Source: JAKLEX01 sp035327525
GTDB taxonomy: Bacteria > Patescibacteriota > Minisyncoccia > Phycocordibacterales > JAACPR01
DNA length: 23,717 nt
Direction of reading: 5' to 3'
NCBI GenBank assembly: GCA_035327525.1
Contig: DAOLDC010000008.1
Location: 1-23,717 of the forward strand
The translations under genes and the position numbers were made by a program. The notes below the pieces were generated by a model. That model worked only from the letters and a program-made list of their open reading frames with translations. It did not search any database and was not told the DNA's origin. Shown piece by piece: positions 1-7,397 of the stretch (its first letter is position 1; each line of letters opens with the position of its first letter).

Positions 1-53
1 TTTATAACTTTCTCAATATTCTCCAATAAATCCATATTTTCTTTTTCGTTCAT
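1..53 (-). CDS. 5' end of an unidentified protein gene, cut by the window edge
   Basis: An ATG at 53-51 opens a frame that reads MNEKENMDLLENIEKVIK and runs off the left edge without a stop. It begins 10 nt after the recJ stop on the same strand, so it would be the next gene of that transcript. Only 17 full codons are visible, and the start is charged and helix-prone. No family can be assigned. It could be a chance frame, but the spacing and the absence of any other feature here favour a real gene. Confidence 0.5.
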   Translation of the reverse strand, partial: MNEKENMDLLENIEKVI

Positions 54-63
54 ATTTAGTATT

Positions 64-1920
64 TTAACATATTTCCAAAATTCGCAATCTTAACTCGGGA
101 TATCGGCCAAAAGTAGAACTCTCGACATTGGCGACCAAATTTATTGTGCTTCCGGCTACGATTTTTCCGAGATTTTCGTCGTCGGCAGAAAAAAATTTGA
201 TAGCAGAAATTGTTCCAGCGTCTTTTGGAGAACCACCAGTTCCATTACCACCGCGATTGTGTCTAGCAACATCATTGTGCCTTACAACACTATTGTCATT
301 TTTTTTAAAAATTAATTTCAAATGTTCTTTGTTTTTTCCGAATTTTTCGACTGTGTGCACCGAAATATTTTCAAACAAAAAAATTGGCTTTTCGTTTCCG
401 GTTCCAAAGGGTGCTAATTTTTCTAGATCTTTGTAAAAAGAATAATTTATATCGCTGATTAATAATTTTGAATCAATAATAATTTCGATCGCAGGCTCGC
501 CATTTAGAGTTTTTTGATAAGCTTTTTCCAGTTCAGGCTCCAAATCAAAAATACCTTTTTCCAAAACTACAAAACCGCCAGCCATTTTGTGCCCGCCAAA
601 CTCGCCAATAATTCCAGACTTTACCGCATTCATCATTTCGACCAAATTCACCATTCCATTTGATCGACACGAACCCTTGAAATCATGTCCATCGCCACGT
701 CCCCACAAAAAAACCGGCTTACCAGTCGCCTCAACAATACTACTTGCTGCCAATCCCAACAGTGACGGTTGCCAATTTGGATTTCCCTTCACCACAATTG
801 GCAAACTGGCGCTGGCGGAATTTTCTCCCAAAAATTTTTTTATCTCTTTTACCATCGCGGAAACTTTTCCTTTTCTTTCGTCATTTATTTTGTGTAAATG
901 TTTTACGGTAAAATCTGCCTCGGTATCATCGTCGGTAAATAACATTTTGTAAGCCATTTCTGGCTCATCCATTCTCGACGCCGCATTGATTCTCGGAGCA
1001 ATAGAAAATCCAACATCGTCCTCGACAATTTTGCTCTGATCAACTTTGCATTCGCGCAGTAATCGACAAAAACCTTTTCTTGGAGATTTTCGCATCACTG
1101 TCAAACCATATTTTGCAAAAATTCTATTTTCTCCAATCAGTGGAACCATGTCAGACAGCGTTGCAATCCCAACCATATCAAGAAGCCATTTTTCCCAGCC
1201 ATCTTTTGGCCACGAATCCTTGTATCTGGATAAAAATGCTTCGTCAGATGACGTGCCTGAATCTATTTTTTCTTGACCCCGACGGATCAATGCTTGAACA
1301 ACTTTGAAAATAACACCGGAACCGCAGATATTTTTGTCAGGATATTGGCAACCTGGTTGATGTGGATTTATGACAGCAATCGCGGTTGAAATATGACCGT
1401 TAGGATTGTGATGATCTGTGACAATTACATCGATTCCCAGTTCTGTTGCAAAACGAATTGGTTCGACATCACTAATTCCACAATCAATTGTAATAATCAG
1501 ATTTGCACCTTGTTCTGAAATTTTTTCTATAGCGCTCGTGTTCAGTCCAAAACCTTCCTTGTTGCGATGTGGAATATAAACAAAAAAATTCAGAAAATTT
1601 ATTTTGCGAAAAAAATCAGATAGAATTACTGCGCCAGGAATTCCGTCAGCATCATAATCACTATAAATACAGATTTTTTCACCCGCTGAAATTGCATCCA
1701 TAATTCTTTTGATAGTGACATCTATATCTTTTAATTTGAAAGGATCACAAATTCCGGATTCAGGCGATTCAAAAAAATCATAATCGCAATTTATAAATTT
1801 TTCGGCAGACTCATTGTCGGTCAATCCGCGATAATATAACAAATGAGCCACAATATCGGAATATTTGTTCAGTTTTTGTCTGTCTGTACTATTTATTTGT
1901 GGACGGATTTGATATGACAT
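64..1920 (-). CDS. recJ: Single-stranded-DNA-specific 5'-3' exonuclease RecJ
   Basis: RecJ is the DHH-family 5'-3' ssDNA exonuclease of recombination and mismatch or base-excision repair. Visible motifs in order: SDYDADGIPGA (motif I, manganese ligands), IITIDCGISD, VIVTDHHNPN (the DHH motif), the INPHQPGC-YPDKNICGSGV block, and the DHHA1 signature GEFGGHKMAGGF, followed by a C-terminal OB-like domain. The open frame reaches a TTG at 1977, but that codon lies upstream of a probable extended -10 promoter (1961-1969). I therefore start at the ATG at 1920 (MSYQIRPQ), giving 618 aa, normal for RecJ. Oddity: a stretch of about 25 residues rich in Arg, His, Asn and Gly (RHNDVARHNRGGNGTGG) sits between two strands of the C-terminal domain, where RecJ normally has a short turn. 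Divergent from the mini-gene at 2086. Confidence 0.93.
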   Translation of the reverse strand: MSYQIRPQINSTDRQKLNKYSDIVAHLLYYRGLTDNESAEKFINCDYDFFESPESGICDPFKLKDIDVTIKRIMDAISAGEKICIYSDYDADGIPGAVILSDFFRKINFLNFFVYIPHRNKEGFGLNTSAIEKISEQGANLIITIDCGISDVEPIRFATELGIDVIVTDHHNPNGHISTAIAVINPHQPGCQYPDKNICGSGVIFKVVQALIRRGQEKIDSGTSSDEAFLSRYKDSWPKDGWEKWLLDMVGIATLSDMVPLIGENRIFAKYGLTVMRKSPRKGFCRLLRECKVDQSKIVEDDVGFSIAPRINAASRMDEPEMAYKMLFTDDDTEADFTVKHLHKINDERKGKVSAMVKEIKKFLGENSASASLPIVVKGNPNWQPSLLGLAASSIVEATGKPVFLWGRGDGHDFKGSCRSNGMVNLVEMMNAVKSGIIGEFGGHKMAGGFVVLEKGIFDLEPELEKAYQKTLNGEPAIEIIIDSKLLISDINYSFYKDLEKLAPFGTGNEKPIFLFENISVHTVEKFGKNKEHLKLIFKKNDNSVVRHNDVARHNRGGNGTGGSPKDAGTISAIKFFSADDENLGKIVAGSTINLVANVESSTFGRYPELRLRILEIC

Positions 1921-1960
1921 TTCTTGATATTCTATATCATAATGACATAAAATTATGCTT

Positions 1961-1969
1961 ATTCTACCA
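1961..1969 (-). promoter_or_regulatory. Extended -10 promoter of recJ
   Basis: On the minus strand this reads TGGTAGAAT, a TGn extended -10 with hexamer TAGAAT and no clear -35. Predicted transcription start is near 1954, about 33 nt before the chosen recJ ATG. This is the main argument against the upstream TTG start. Confidence 0.45.
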
Positions 1970-2020
1970 TACCTCAAATAGATAAATTTTAATAAAAATT
2001 AGATTTTATTTTATCTGACT

Positions 2021-2048
2021 TTGTTATCGTTTCTGTCGGGTGTACAAA
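2021..2048 (+). promoter_or_regulatory. Possible promoter of the 32-codon mini-gene
   Basis: TTGTTA (2021-2026) and TACAAA (2043-2048) are separated by 16 nt. Both boxes are imperfect. The predicted leader of about 30 nt would include the AGGAGG. Position and strand fit; sequence quality is modest. Confidence 0.3.
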
Positions 2049-2072
2049 GTTTAATTCAAAAAAACATCAAAT

Positions 2073-2078
2073 AGGAGG
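2073..2078 (+). promoter_or_regulatory. Perfect Shine-Dalgarno AGGAGG
   Basis: AGGAGG ends 7 nt before the ATG at 2086, the ideal distance. Nearly all other genes in the window have A/T-rich start regions without such a motif, so this site argues strongly that the short frame behind it is translated. Confidence 0.75.
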
Positions 2079-2085
2079 TCTGGAA

Positions 2086-2184
2086 ATGATTTTTCAAGTT
2101 TTTCATATTTTTTATGTTGTTGCTTGTTTGTCGATATCTCTCTTTATTGCCACAACAATATTTGTAACAATTTTTAGAGATTAA
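2086..2184 (+). CDS. 32-aa single-pass membrane mini-protein, unidentified
   Basis: The frame starts with MIFQVFHIFYVVACLSISLF and ends with an Arg-Asp at a TAA. It is almost entirely hydrophobic, with one predicted transmembrane helix spanning nearly the whole length, one Cys, one His and a single basic residue at the very end. Support for a real gene: perfect AGGAGG at 7 nt, a possible promoter upstream, and a strong intrinsic terminator at 2262-2289 on the same strand. It lies alone between divergent recJ and convergent tpiA. I recognise no family. Small hydrophobic peptides of this kind can be type I toxins, membrane-complex subunits or regulators, and the sequence does not decide between them. 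Confidence 0.65.
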   Translation: MIFQVFHIFYVVACLSISLFIATTIFVTIFRD

Positions 2185-2261
2185 AAAAAGAGATTAAATC
2201 AAATTAAAAAACAGCATTTAGTATTTAGCATTCAATATTCAGCGAGCGCCTGATACTATTA

Positions 2262-2289
2262 AACGAGAGTTTGATACTCTCGTTTTTTT
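2262..2289 (+). terminator. Intrinsic terminator of the mini-gene
   Basis: AACGAGAGT and ACTCTCGTT form a perfect 9-bp stem with a 5-nt loop, followed by a T run to 2289. It lies 11 nt beyond the tpiA stop of the opposite strand. With only three T on that side it may work weakly for tpiA too. Confidence 0.85.
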
Positions 2290-2299
2290 ATTTACAAAA

Positions 2300-3109
2300 T
2301 TACATCTTCTCAACATCTTCAAGAATATCAATAAAAACATAAGGATTCAGGCTGGCTCGTCCGATTAATAGACCGTCGACCTCACCCGTTTCAATTATTT
2401 CTGATACATTTTCTCGATCAACACTTCCGCCATAAATAATTGGGATTTTCATTGCAATTTTTCTATCATAAATATCTGCCAAAACTTTTTTTATAAAAAG
2501 ATTCATTTGATGAAGTTCGTATCCGGACATTGATTGATGACCCTTACCGATTGCCCATATTGGCTCGTAGGCAATTACTATTTTTGAAATTTCTTTTTTT
2601 TCGATTCCGACCAATGATTGTCGTAACTGATTTTCGATAAAACGAAGATATTTTCCGTCTATATCTCGATTATTTTCTCCTACGCACAAAATTGGTGTAA
2701 TTCCAAAGTCGATAGCGTTTTTTATCTTTAGGGAAACCATCACGTCTGTTTCTCCGATTGAACGTCTCTCGGAGTGGCCGATTATTGCGAATTTTACGCC
2801 GAAATTCGCAAGTATTGAGGCAGAAATCTCGCCAGTTGATTCATTCTCGTTTCGAACGGAAATATCTTGAGCTCCAAAAAGAAACCGTTTTCCATCATAA
2901 TTATTAGACAAGTCACCCAAAAAAATACTTGGCGGACAAATTACTGCAGTTGTTTTTTGAAATTTTATTTTTTTCTTTTTTAATTCAGAAAAAATTTTGC
3001 GTGCATCATGTAAATTTTCTGGATTCATTTTCCAATTTGCAACAATTAATTTTTTGTTTTTTGCAGTTTTTTTGTTCACTTTTTTACTTTTTGTAATTTT
3101 TTTTGGCAT
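2300..3109 (-). CDS. tpiA: Triose-phosphate isomerase
   Basis: Interconverts dihydroxyacetone phosphate and glyceraldehyde-3-phosphate in glycolysis. Clear family blocks: KLIVANWKMN (substrate Asn and Lys), AIIGHSERR (electrophilic His), IAYEPIWAIGKG (catalytic Glu), IIYGGSV and DGLLIGRASL (phosphate loop). The frame is open up to a GTG at 3208, only 3 nt after the preceding prepilin gene, but a TTGACA-type promoter lies inside that extension (3165-3192). I therefore choose the ATG at 3109 (MPKKITKSKK), giving 269 aa. Even so the protein carries a Lys-rich tail of about 19 residues before the normal first strand; with the GTG start it would be about 52. Last gene of the minus-strand pilus block, with no functional link to it. 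Confidence 0.93.
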   Translation of the reverse strand: MPKKITKSKKVNKKTAKNKKLIVANWKMNPENLHDARKIFSELKKKKIKFQKTTAVICPPSIFLGDLSNNYDGKRFLFGAQDISVRNENESTGEISASILANFGVKFAIIGHSERRSIGETDVMVSLKIKNAIDFGITPILCVGENNRDIDGKYLRFIENQLRQSLVGIEKKEISKIVIAYEPIWAIGKGHQSMSGYELHQMNLFIKKVLADIYDRKIAMKIPIIYGGSVDRENVSEIIETGEVDGLLIGRASLNPYVFIDILEDVEKM

Positions 3110-3164
3110 TTTTTTGACACTAGCGGTTATTTTGATATCTAACAATTTTACGATTTTTTTGTTA

Positions 3165-3192
3165 TTTATGCTAGTTTTTTCTGGCGTGTCAA
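3165..3192 (-). promoter_or_regulatory. Promoter of tpiA
   Basis: On the minus strand: perfect -35 TTGACA (3192-3187), 16-nt spacer, -10 CATAAA (4 of 6). Predicted start about 50 nt before the ATG at 3109. It lies just behind the end of the upstream prepilin gene. Confidence 0.4.
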
Positions 3193-3211
3193 TTTTTTTC
3201 TGACGCACTAC

Positions 3212-4804
3212 TTAATTTAACTCTTCCCAAGAAATTGTTTGATATTGATCAGAAGTCAATGGAAATTGTGGTGGTGGTCCATATAACAAATTTGCATCAT
3301 AATTTATATTTCTAATTGAATATCCAGATCCATCAGTATAGGCAAAACCATAACGACTATGCGTAGCAATCATTCCATATAATGTAATTGTGGATTTTGC
3401 GTGATGGGGCGAACATCCAGGATTTGAACTATATGGACCACGATAATAATGTCGCCCAATTCTGCCGTTCTGAGCAATCAATGCTGCATCAATTTTCAAA
3501 TCTGTATCACTAAATAATCCAACATTTATATTGTTCTGTGCTATCAATCCAATAACATCTCGTCCGTCGTAATTTGTATAAAGCAAATCATCATTAATAA
3601 TGATATTCCGGCGATTTGCGGTTATGTCTGGAAATCTACCAGCTGCAATAGTCAATCTGGCATTGTCAATTTGTCCAGAAACCCAAACATGATCCTCGAG
3701 AAAAATTACTCCATTTTCTGGAAAAGAATAATTTCCAAGAAGTGTATTGTTTTGTACTGACCAAGTTCCCCAACCATCCTGATTTTGATTATTGGTACAA
3801 GTACTATGTGGAACTGCGCGTAATGAAGTAACTCTAAATAAGTCAAAAGTACCATTTGTTTTCAAAAGAATTCTATAACCAAGTCCACCGGATTCAGCAA
3901 AATACCCGCCACCACTTTGGGCTTGATTTTTTAATTCTGCCAAATTACTTATCATTCCACCAAAATCCACCGCTGGAACAGGAAACTGTCTGCCAACATG
4001 AAAAATTTCAAATCTATCAGGGACATCCGCCGGCGGGAACGGATCAACCGGCACAACGTGTGTGTGAACGCCAAACTCATTTGCACCCGCATGATCAGGA
4101 TCATCGTAATCTGCACGCGCGCTCGTCACCAAATTATAAGCAACACCATCAAAACGGATTCCGCCGTTGGAATGAATCGGACCAAAAACTTCCGTACCCT
4201 CACCAAATCTCATATCGGAATTTGAAACAAAAGCATATTTTGCAAAACTAGGCTTTGCCAATTGCACACGAACTGTTCTACTAACATCTGGATTTATCAA
4301 AACAGTACCAGTCGATTCAATTGTCACAACTGTTGTACCGTTTGTTGGTGGAATAATATTCAGACTAAATTGTCCTATAACATTTTCATCCTTATCCGTA
4401 ACATCATGAATGTATGGTCCATTTTCTCCAGTTCCATCAGTAAAATCATTTGGTGCGTGTGCCAAATGCCATCTATAATATTCAATTCCAGATTCCGCAA
4501 CATGAAAAGCTTGTTCGCGGGCAATCAATATTTGTGAAGTTTTGAAAACAACTGCAAACCAACTAGTCAAAATAACGATCAGCGATATCGCAATTATTCC
4601 AAAAACCAATGTTGTCGACAAAATCATTCCGCTATTTTTGCGATTTCCACTGTTTCCGCGATTNNNNNNNNNNNNNNNNNNNNNNNNNNNNNNNNNNNNN
4701 NNNNNNNNNNNNNNNNNNNNNNNNNNNNNNNNNNNNNNNNNNNNNNNNNNNNNNNNNNNNNNNGCGTGATTCGCGATTTTTTTGTTTTTTGAAAAATAAA
4801 TCAT
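3212..4804 (-). CDS. PilX/GspK-like pilus assembly protein, interrupted by an assembly gap
   Basis: After a short N-terminus the protein has a long hydrophobic helix (MILSTTLVFGIIAISLIVIL), then REQAFHVAESGIEYYRWHLA, the conserved PilX N-terminal pattern, then about 400 residues rich in beta structure, Asn and Gly. There is no classical G|FTLxE cleavage motif, as is usual for PilX-like proteins. In other bacteria PilX/GspK sits at the pilus tip with PilV and PilW. The ATG at 4804 overlaps the stop of the preceding prepilin gene (ATGA), suggesting translational coupling. Oddity: 100 N fall between residues 13 and 48, next to two copies of an 18-nt repeat coding NRGNSG and NRKNSG. The true length and frame of the N-terminus are therefore unknown. 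Confidence 0.75.
   Translation of the reverse strand: MIYFSKNKKIANHXXXXXXXXXXXXXXXXXXXXXXXXXXXXXXXXXXNRGNSGNRKNSGMILSTTLVFGIIAISLIVILTSWFAVVFKTSQILIAREQAFHVAESGIEYYRWHLAHAPNDFTDGTGENGPYIHDVTDKDENVIGQFSLNIIPPTNGTTVVTIESTGTVLINPDVSRTVRVQLAKPSFAKYAFVSNSDMRFGEGTEVFGPIHSNGGIRFDGVAYNLVTSARADYDDPDHAGANEFGVHTHVVPVDPFPPADVPDRFEIFHVGRQFPVPAVDFGGMISNLAELKNQAQSGGGYFAESGGLGYRILLKTNGTFDLFRVTSLRAVPHSTCTNNQNQDGWGTWSVQNNTLLGNYSFPENGVIFLEDHVWVSGQIDNARLTIAAGRFPDITANRRNIIINDDLLYTNYDGRDVIGLIAQNNINVGLFSDTDLKIDAALIAQNGRIGRHYYRGPYSSNPGCSPHHAKSTITLYGMIATHSRYGFAYTDGSGYSIRNINYDANLLYGPPPQFPLTSDQYQTISWEELN
4664..4763. other. Assembly gap of exactly 100 N
   Basis: Exactly 100 undetermined bases, a conventional scaffold spacer, so the real length is unknown. 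The left flank on the coding strand is an A7 run followed by AATCGCGAATCACGC. The right flank holds two near-identical 18-mers (AATCGCGGAAACAGTGGA and AATCGCAAAAATAGCGGA). A collapsed tandem repeat is the likeliest reason the assembly broke here. Confidence 0.97.
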
Positions 4805-5436
4805 AAATTGTCTTTTAGATTACGAATCGAAACCTGCGTCGTAATTTCTAGCGGTCCAGGTGCCTCATTTGGATTTGAATCGATTATCAAAACTACTTTT
4901 ATCAATCGAATATCTGAAATTGTGATTGGATATTCCAAAGGTAGACTATTTTCTGTTCCATCATAATTTGAATCAAAATAATAAAAAATATTTCCTGGTA
5001 AAATATCGTGAATTACTCTTGTAATTTTTTCGTTAGAACTATTATATACCAGAGGATTGCCAGATGGTTTTGTCACGCCTCTTTTGAAATCAGTTCCGTC
5101 CAGAAAATATCTGATTTTTTCTTTCAATCCGTCACCGTCAATATCGCTATAAAAAGAAAAGTTGGTTGCATCTGCAAATTCGATCGGATATGTGCCGAGA
5201 CTAGAAGGCGTTGCGCTGCGTACTTCATTTACAAATGGCTTTATCAATTTTTTTGCTTCAGATTGATTTTGTAATCCAGTCTGAATAAATCTAGTCAATG
5301 AAAAAACATCAGATTGAAAACCGGCAATCGCAATAATTATTAATGAAAAAACAAAAACAGATACCAATGTTTCAACCAAGGTGAATCCTCTTTTTTCATT
5401 ATTTTTGTAATTTTTTATTATTGTAATTTTTTTCAT
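4801..5436 (-). CDS. PilW/GspJ-like minor prepilin
   Basis: The type IV prepilin signal is complete: basic leader, then KRG|FTLVETLVSVFVFSLI with Glu at mature position 5 and a hydrophobic N-terminal helix. The 211-aa protein has a beta-rich C-terminus with the Asp-rich loop DIDGDGLKEKIRYFL, which could bind calcium. Size, fold pattern and place between the PilV-like and PilX-like genes fit a PilW/GspJ minor pilin that helps start pilus assembly. It overlaps the next gene by 4 nt (ATGA). The start has only an A-rich stretch before it and no Shine-Dalgarno. Confidence 0.8.
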   Translation of the reverse strand: MKKITIIKNYKNNEKRGFTLVETLVSVFVFSLIIIAIAGFQSDVFSLTRFIQTGLQNQSEAKKLIKPFVNEVRSATPSSLGTYPIEFADATNFSFYSDIDGDGLKEKIRYFLDGTDFKRGVTKPSGNPLVYNSSNEKITRVIHDILPGNIFYYFDSNYDGTENSLPLEYPITISDIRLIKVVLIIDSNPNEAPGPLEITTQVSIRNLKDNL

Positions 5437-5458
5437 TTTTTATTTTTGTATTTTTTCT

Positions 5459-5498
5459 GAAAAGTGTTTGCGATTTTTGAAAAATGTTCGCTATTTTT
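5459..5498. repeat. Two tandem copies of a 20-bp unit
   Basis: GAAAAGTGTTTGCGATTTTT is followed directly by GAAAAATGTTCGCTATTTTT, matching at 17 of 20 positions. The pair fills much of the 79-nt gap between two prepilin genes. It resembles, on the coding strand, the AATCGC-containing repeats beside the assembly gap. Confidence 0.6.
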
Positions 5499-5515
5499 TC
5501 GGTCGCATCGACTAT

Positions 5516-7393
5516 CTATGGCGTCAGTGTAACAGAATATTCCATCCAATCGCTGTTAATCAGAATCTGCGTTTCAAAATTCTGATAATTTTCGTGACTG
5601 ACTGATAAATCGTAATTACCATTACTCAATCCAGAAAAGAAAACTTGTCCTGGCGGAGAACATTCTTGCGTGAAAGTAAAAGAGGTATTGGAAATTATTG
5701 GTGTGACAGAATTATCGGCAGTTTCCAAAAATATTTTATATTTCAAATACCTGTCACCAGAATGAATTTCGGAAATTGTTTGTCCGGAAGATGTATAAAA
5801 AGTTCCCGCAGTCCCATCTGGGCCGACAAAATTCCAATTCATTTCATGCGGTTGTGGTGCGGTTTCGCCTTCTGGAATTTCTTCTGGATTTGGTTCGGCA
5901 TTTGTAGCAATCTGGATTTTTATACTTTCACTTCCAGCTGTAATCGGCTGATCAACCGGATTCCAAAAAATATTTCCAAAATTTATGGAAAAAACAGCAC
6001 CACCACTTCCACTGTCACCTTCGTCGGCAAAAATCTCTCCAGTATCAAAAATTGCTGATTCCAAAAAACCACTAGAACTATAATTTCCAGCAAATTGCGC
6101 TAGAGAAATTTGTCCATTTGGATTATTTATTTCTATATTACTACTAGAAAAATATGTGAAGTTATTATTTTCAAAATAATTCTGTCCCTGACCGCCCGAC
6201 CAATCTGTCTGGGCAAAAAATCCTCTCTCGGTTATCAAATTACTTTCGCCCCCTGGTCCGTCAATAGAAACATTTGCACCAGAAATTGGTAATCCGGTCT
6301 GGCCGTCTATAACTTTTACCAGCAATGCGTTCGGAACACGTGGTGCCAAAATCAAATCAATAGATTGTGTGCTGTTTGGATTTATTTGCAATGGCAAAAA
6401 AGAACTAGAACCTGCCAAATGCCACGAACTTCCAATTAGGTTTATAAAATAATTATCCCATTCCAGTCCCCTGATTCCCAAAAAACCGTTTGATCCGGTA
6501 GATTTGTTTGAAGTATATTTGTAAACATTTTCGCCAATCATTTTTGAACCCTGAATATTGAAATTTATATTCGGAATTCTTTCGCAAGTATTTTTTCTAG
6601 TATAAATATCCAAATCACTCAATCGATCTATCGCAAAACTGATTTGAGTAACCTGTCCAGCTACAACGTTGGCGTGAGGAGAATTTGGCAAAGGATTTGC
6701 TGAATCACCAATAGTATATGTTTTGTCAGTCGAATAATTTTCTCCACTAGAAACAGTTATTTGATAAGCTGAATTTCCAGGCGGTGCATCAATCAATTGA
6801 AACATTCCAGAATTGTTTGTTGTTTCTTGAATAAAAATATTTTCTGAGCCACTATTATTTTCAATCAAAACATCAACTCCCTGCAACGGCTGACCATTTG
6901 CATCAAAAACCTGCACGAACAATGCTCCATTATTACTATCTGATTCCAGCCCAATTGGTGCAACTCGTGAATAAAAATGCATTTCTTCTGTATATGAGCA
7001 ATTTGTACAATAAATTGTAATTTGAACAGATTTGTAATCAGCTGGTGACAAATCATTCGGTGAACCACCAATAGTTCCATCAAAAGGGTCGTCTATATTT
7101 CTGACGCTAGTCAAAATAGTAAAATCTATTCCAGAACGAGACATTATTTGCTCACGTGTAATTTTTCCTACAGGAATTCCATTGACTATTCCAACATCGG
7201 AATATGGCAAGTTTCGAACTATTTCTATTTGTTCGTTCGCCAAATTTACTGCAGCATTTTTTATTCGCAAAACTTTTACTGCTTCAACTACTTTCAAAAA
7301 TCCACCATACGCCATAACCGACACAAGAACAAATATTGCTACGCCGACCAGCGTATCAATCAAACCAAAACCTTTTTTATGACAAGAACTCAT
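5516..7393 (-). CDS. Large modular prepilin (PilV/GspI-like N-terminus) with Ig-like/carboxypeptidase-regulatory repeats
   Basis: The N-terminus is a prepilin signal: CHKKG|FGLIDTLVGVAIFVLV, with Asp instead of the usual Glu at mature position 5. At 625 aa it is three to four times longer than ordinary minor pilins. After about 150 residues come modules of the carboxypeptidase-regulatory/CnaB type: one from about 155 (GALFVQVFDANGQPLQGVDV, ending in an APPG-YQITV strand), a second from about 350 (NALLVKVIDGQTGLPISGAN), and a last strand group near the end (GLSNGNYDLSVSHENYQNF). Four Cys in the ectodomain may pair. Starts 4 nt after the glycosylase gene and heads the minor-pilin trio. Likely displayed at the pilus tip, possibly for attachment to a host cell; that role is inferred. 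Confidence 0.8.
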   Translation of the reverse strand: MSSCHKKGFGLIDTLVGVAIFVLVSVMAYGGFLKVVEAVKVLRIKNAAVNLANEQIEIVRNLPYSDVGIVNGIPVGKITREQIMSRSGIDFTILTSVRNIDDPFDGTIGGSPNDLSPADYKSVQITIYCTNCSYTEEMHFYSRVAPIGLESDSNNGALFVQVFDANGQPLQGVDVLIENNSGSENIFIQETTNNSGMFQLIDAPPGNSAYQITVSSGENYSTDKTYTIGDSANPLPNSPHANVVAGQVTQISFAIDRLSDLDIYTRKNTCERIPNINFNIQGSKMIGENVYKYTSNKSTGSNGFLGIRGLEWDNYFINLIGSSWHLAGSSSFLPLQINPNSTQSIDLILAPRVPNALLVKVIDGQTGLPISGANVSIDGPGGESNLITERGFFAQTDWSGGQGQNYFENNNFTYFSSSNIEINNPNGQISLAQFAGNYSSSGFLESAIFDTGEIFADEGDSGSGGAVFSINFGNIFWNPVDQPITAGSESIKIQIATNAEPNPEEIPEGETAPQPHEMNWNFVGPDGTAGTFYTSSGQTISEIHSGDRYLKYKIFLETADNSVTPIISNTSFTFTQECSPPGQVFFSGLSNGNYDLSVSHENYQNFETQILINSDWMEYSVTLTP

Positions 7394-7397
7394 TACC

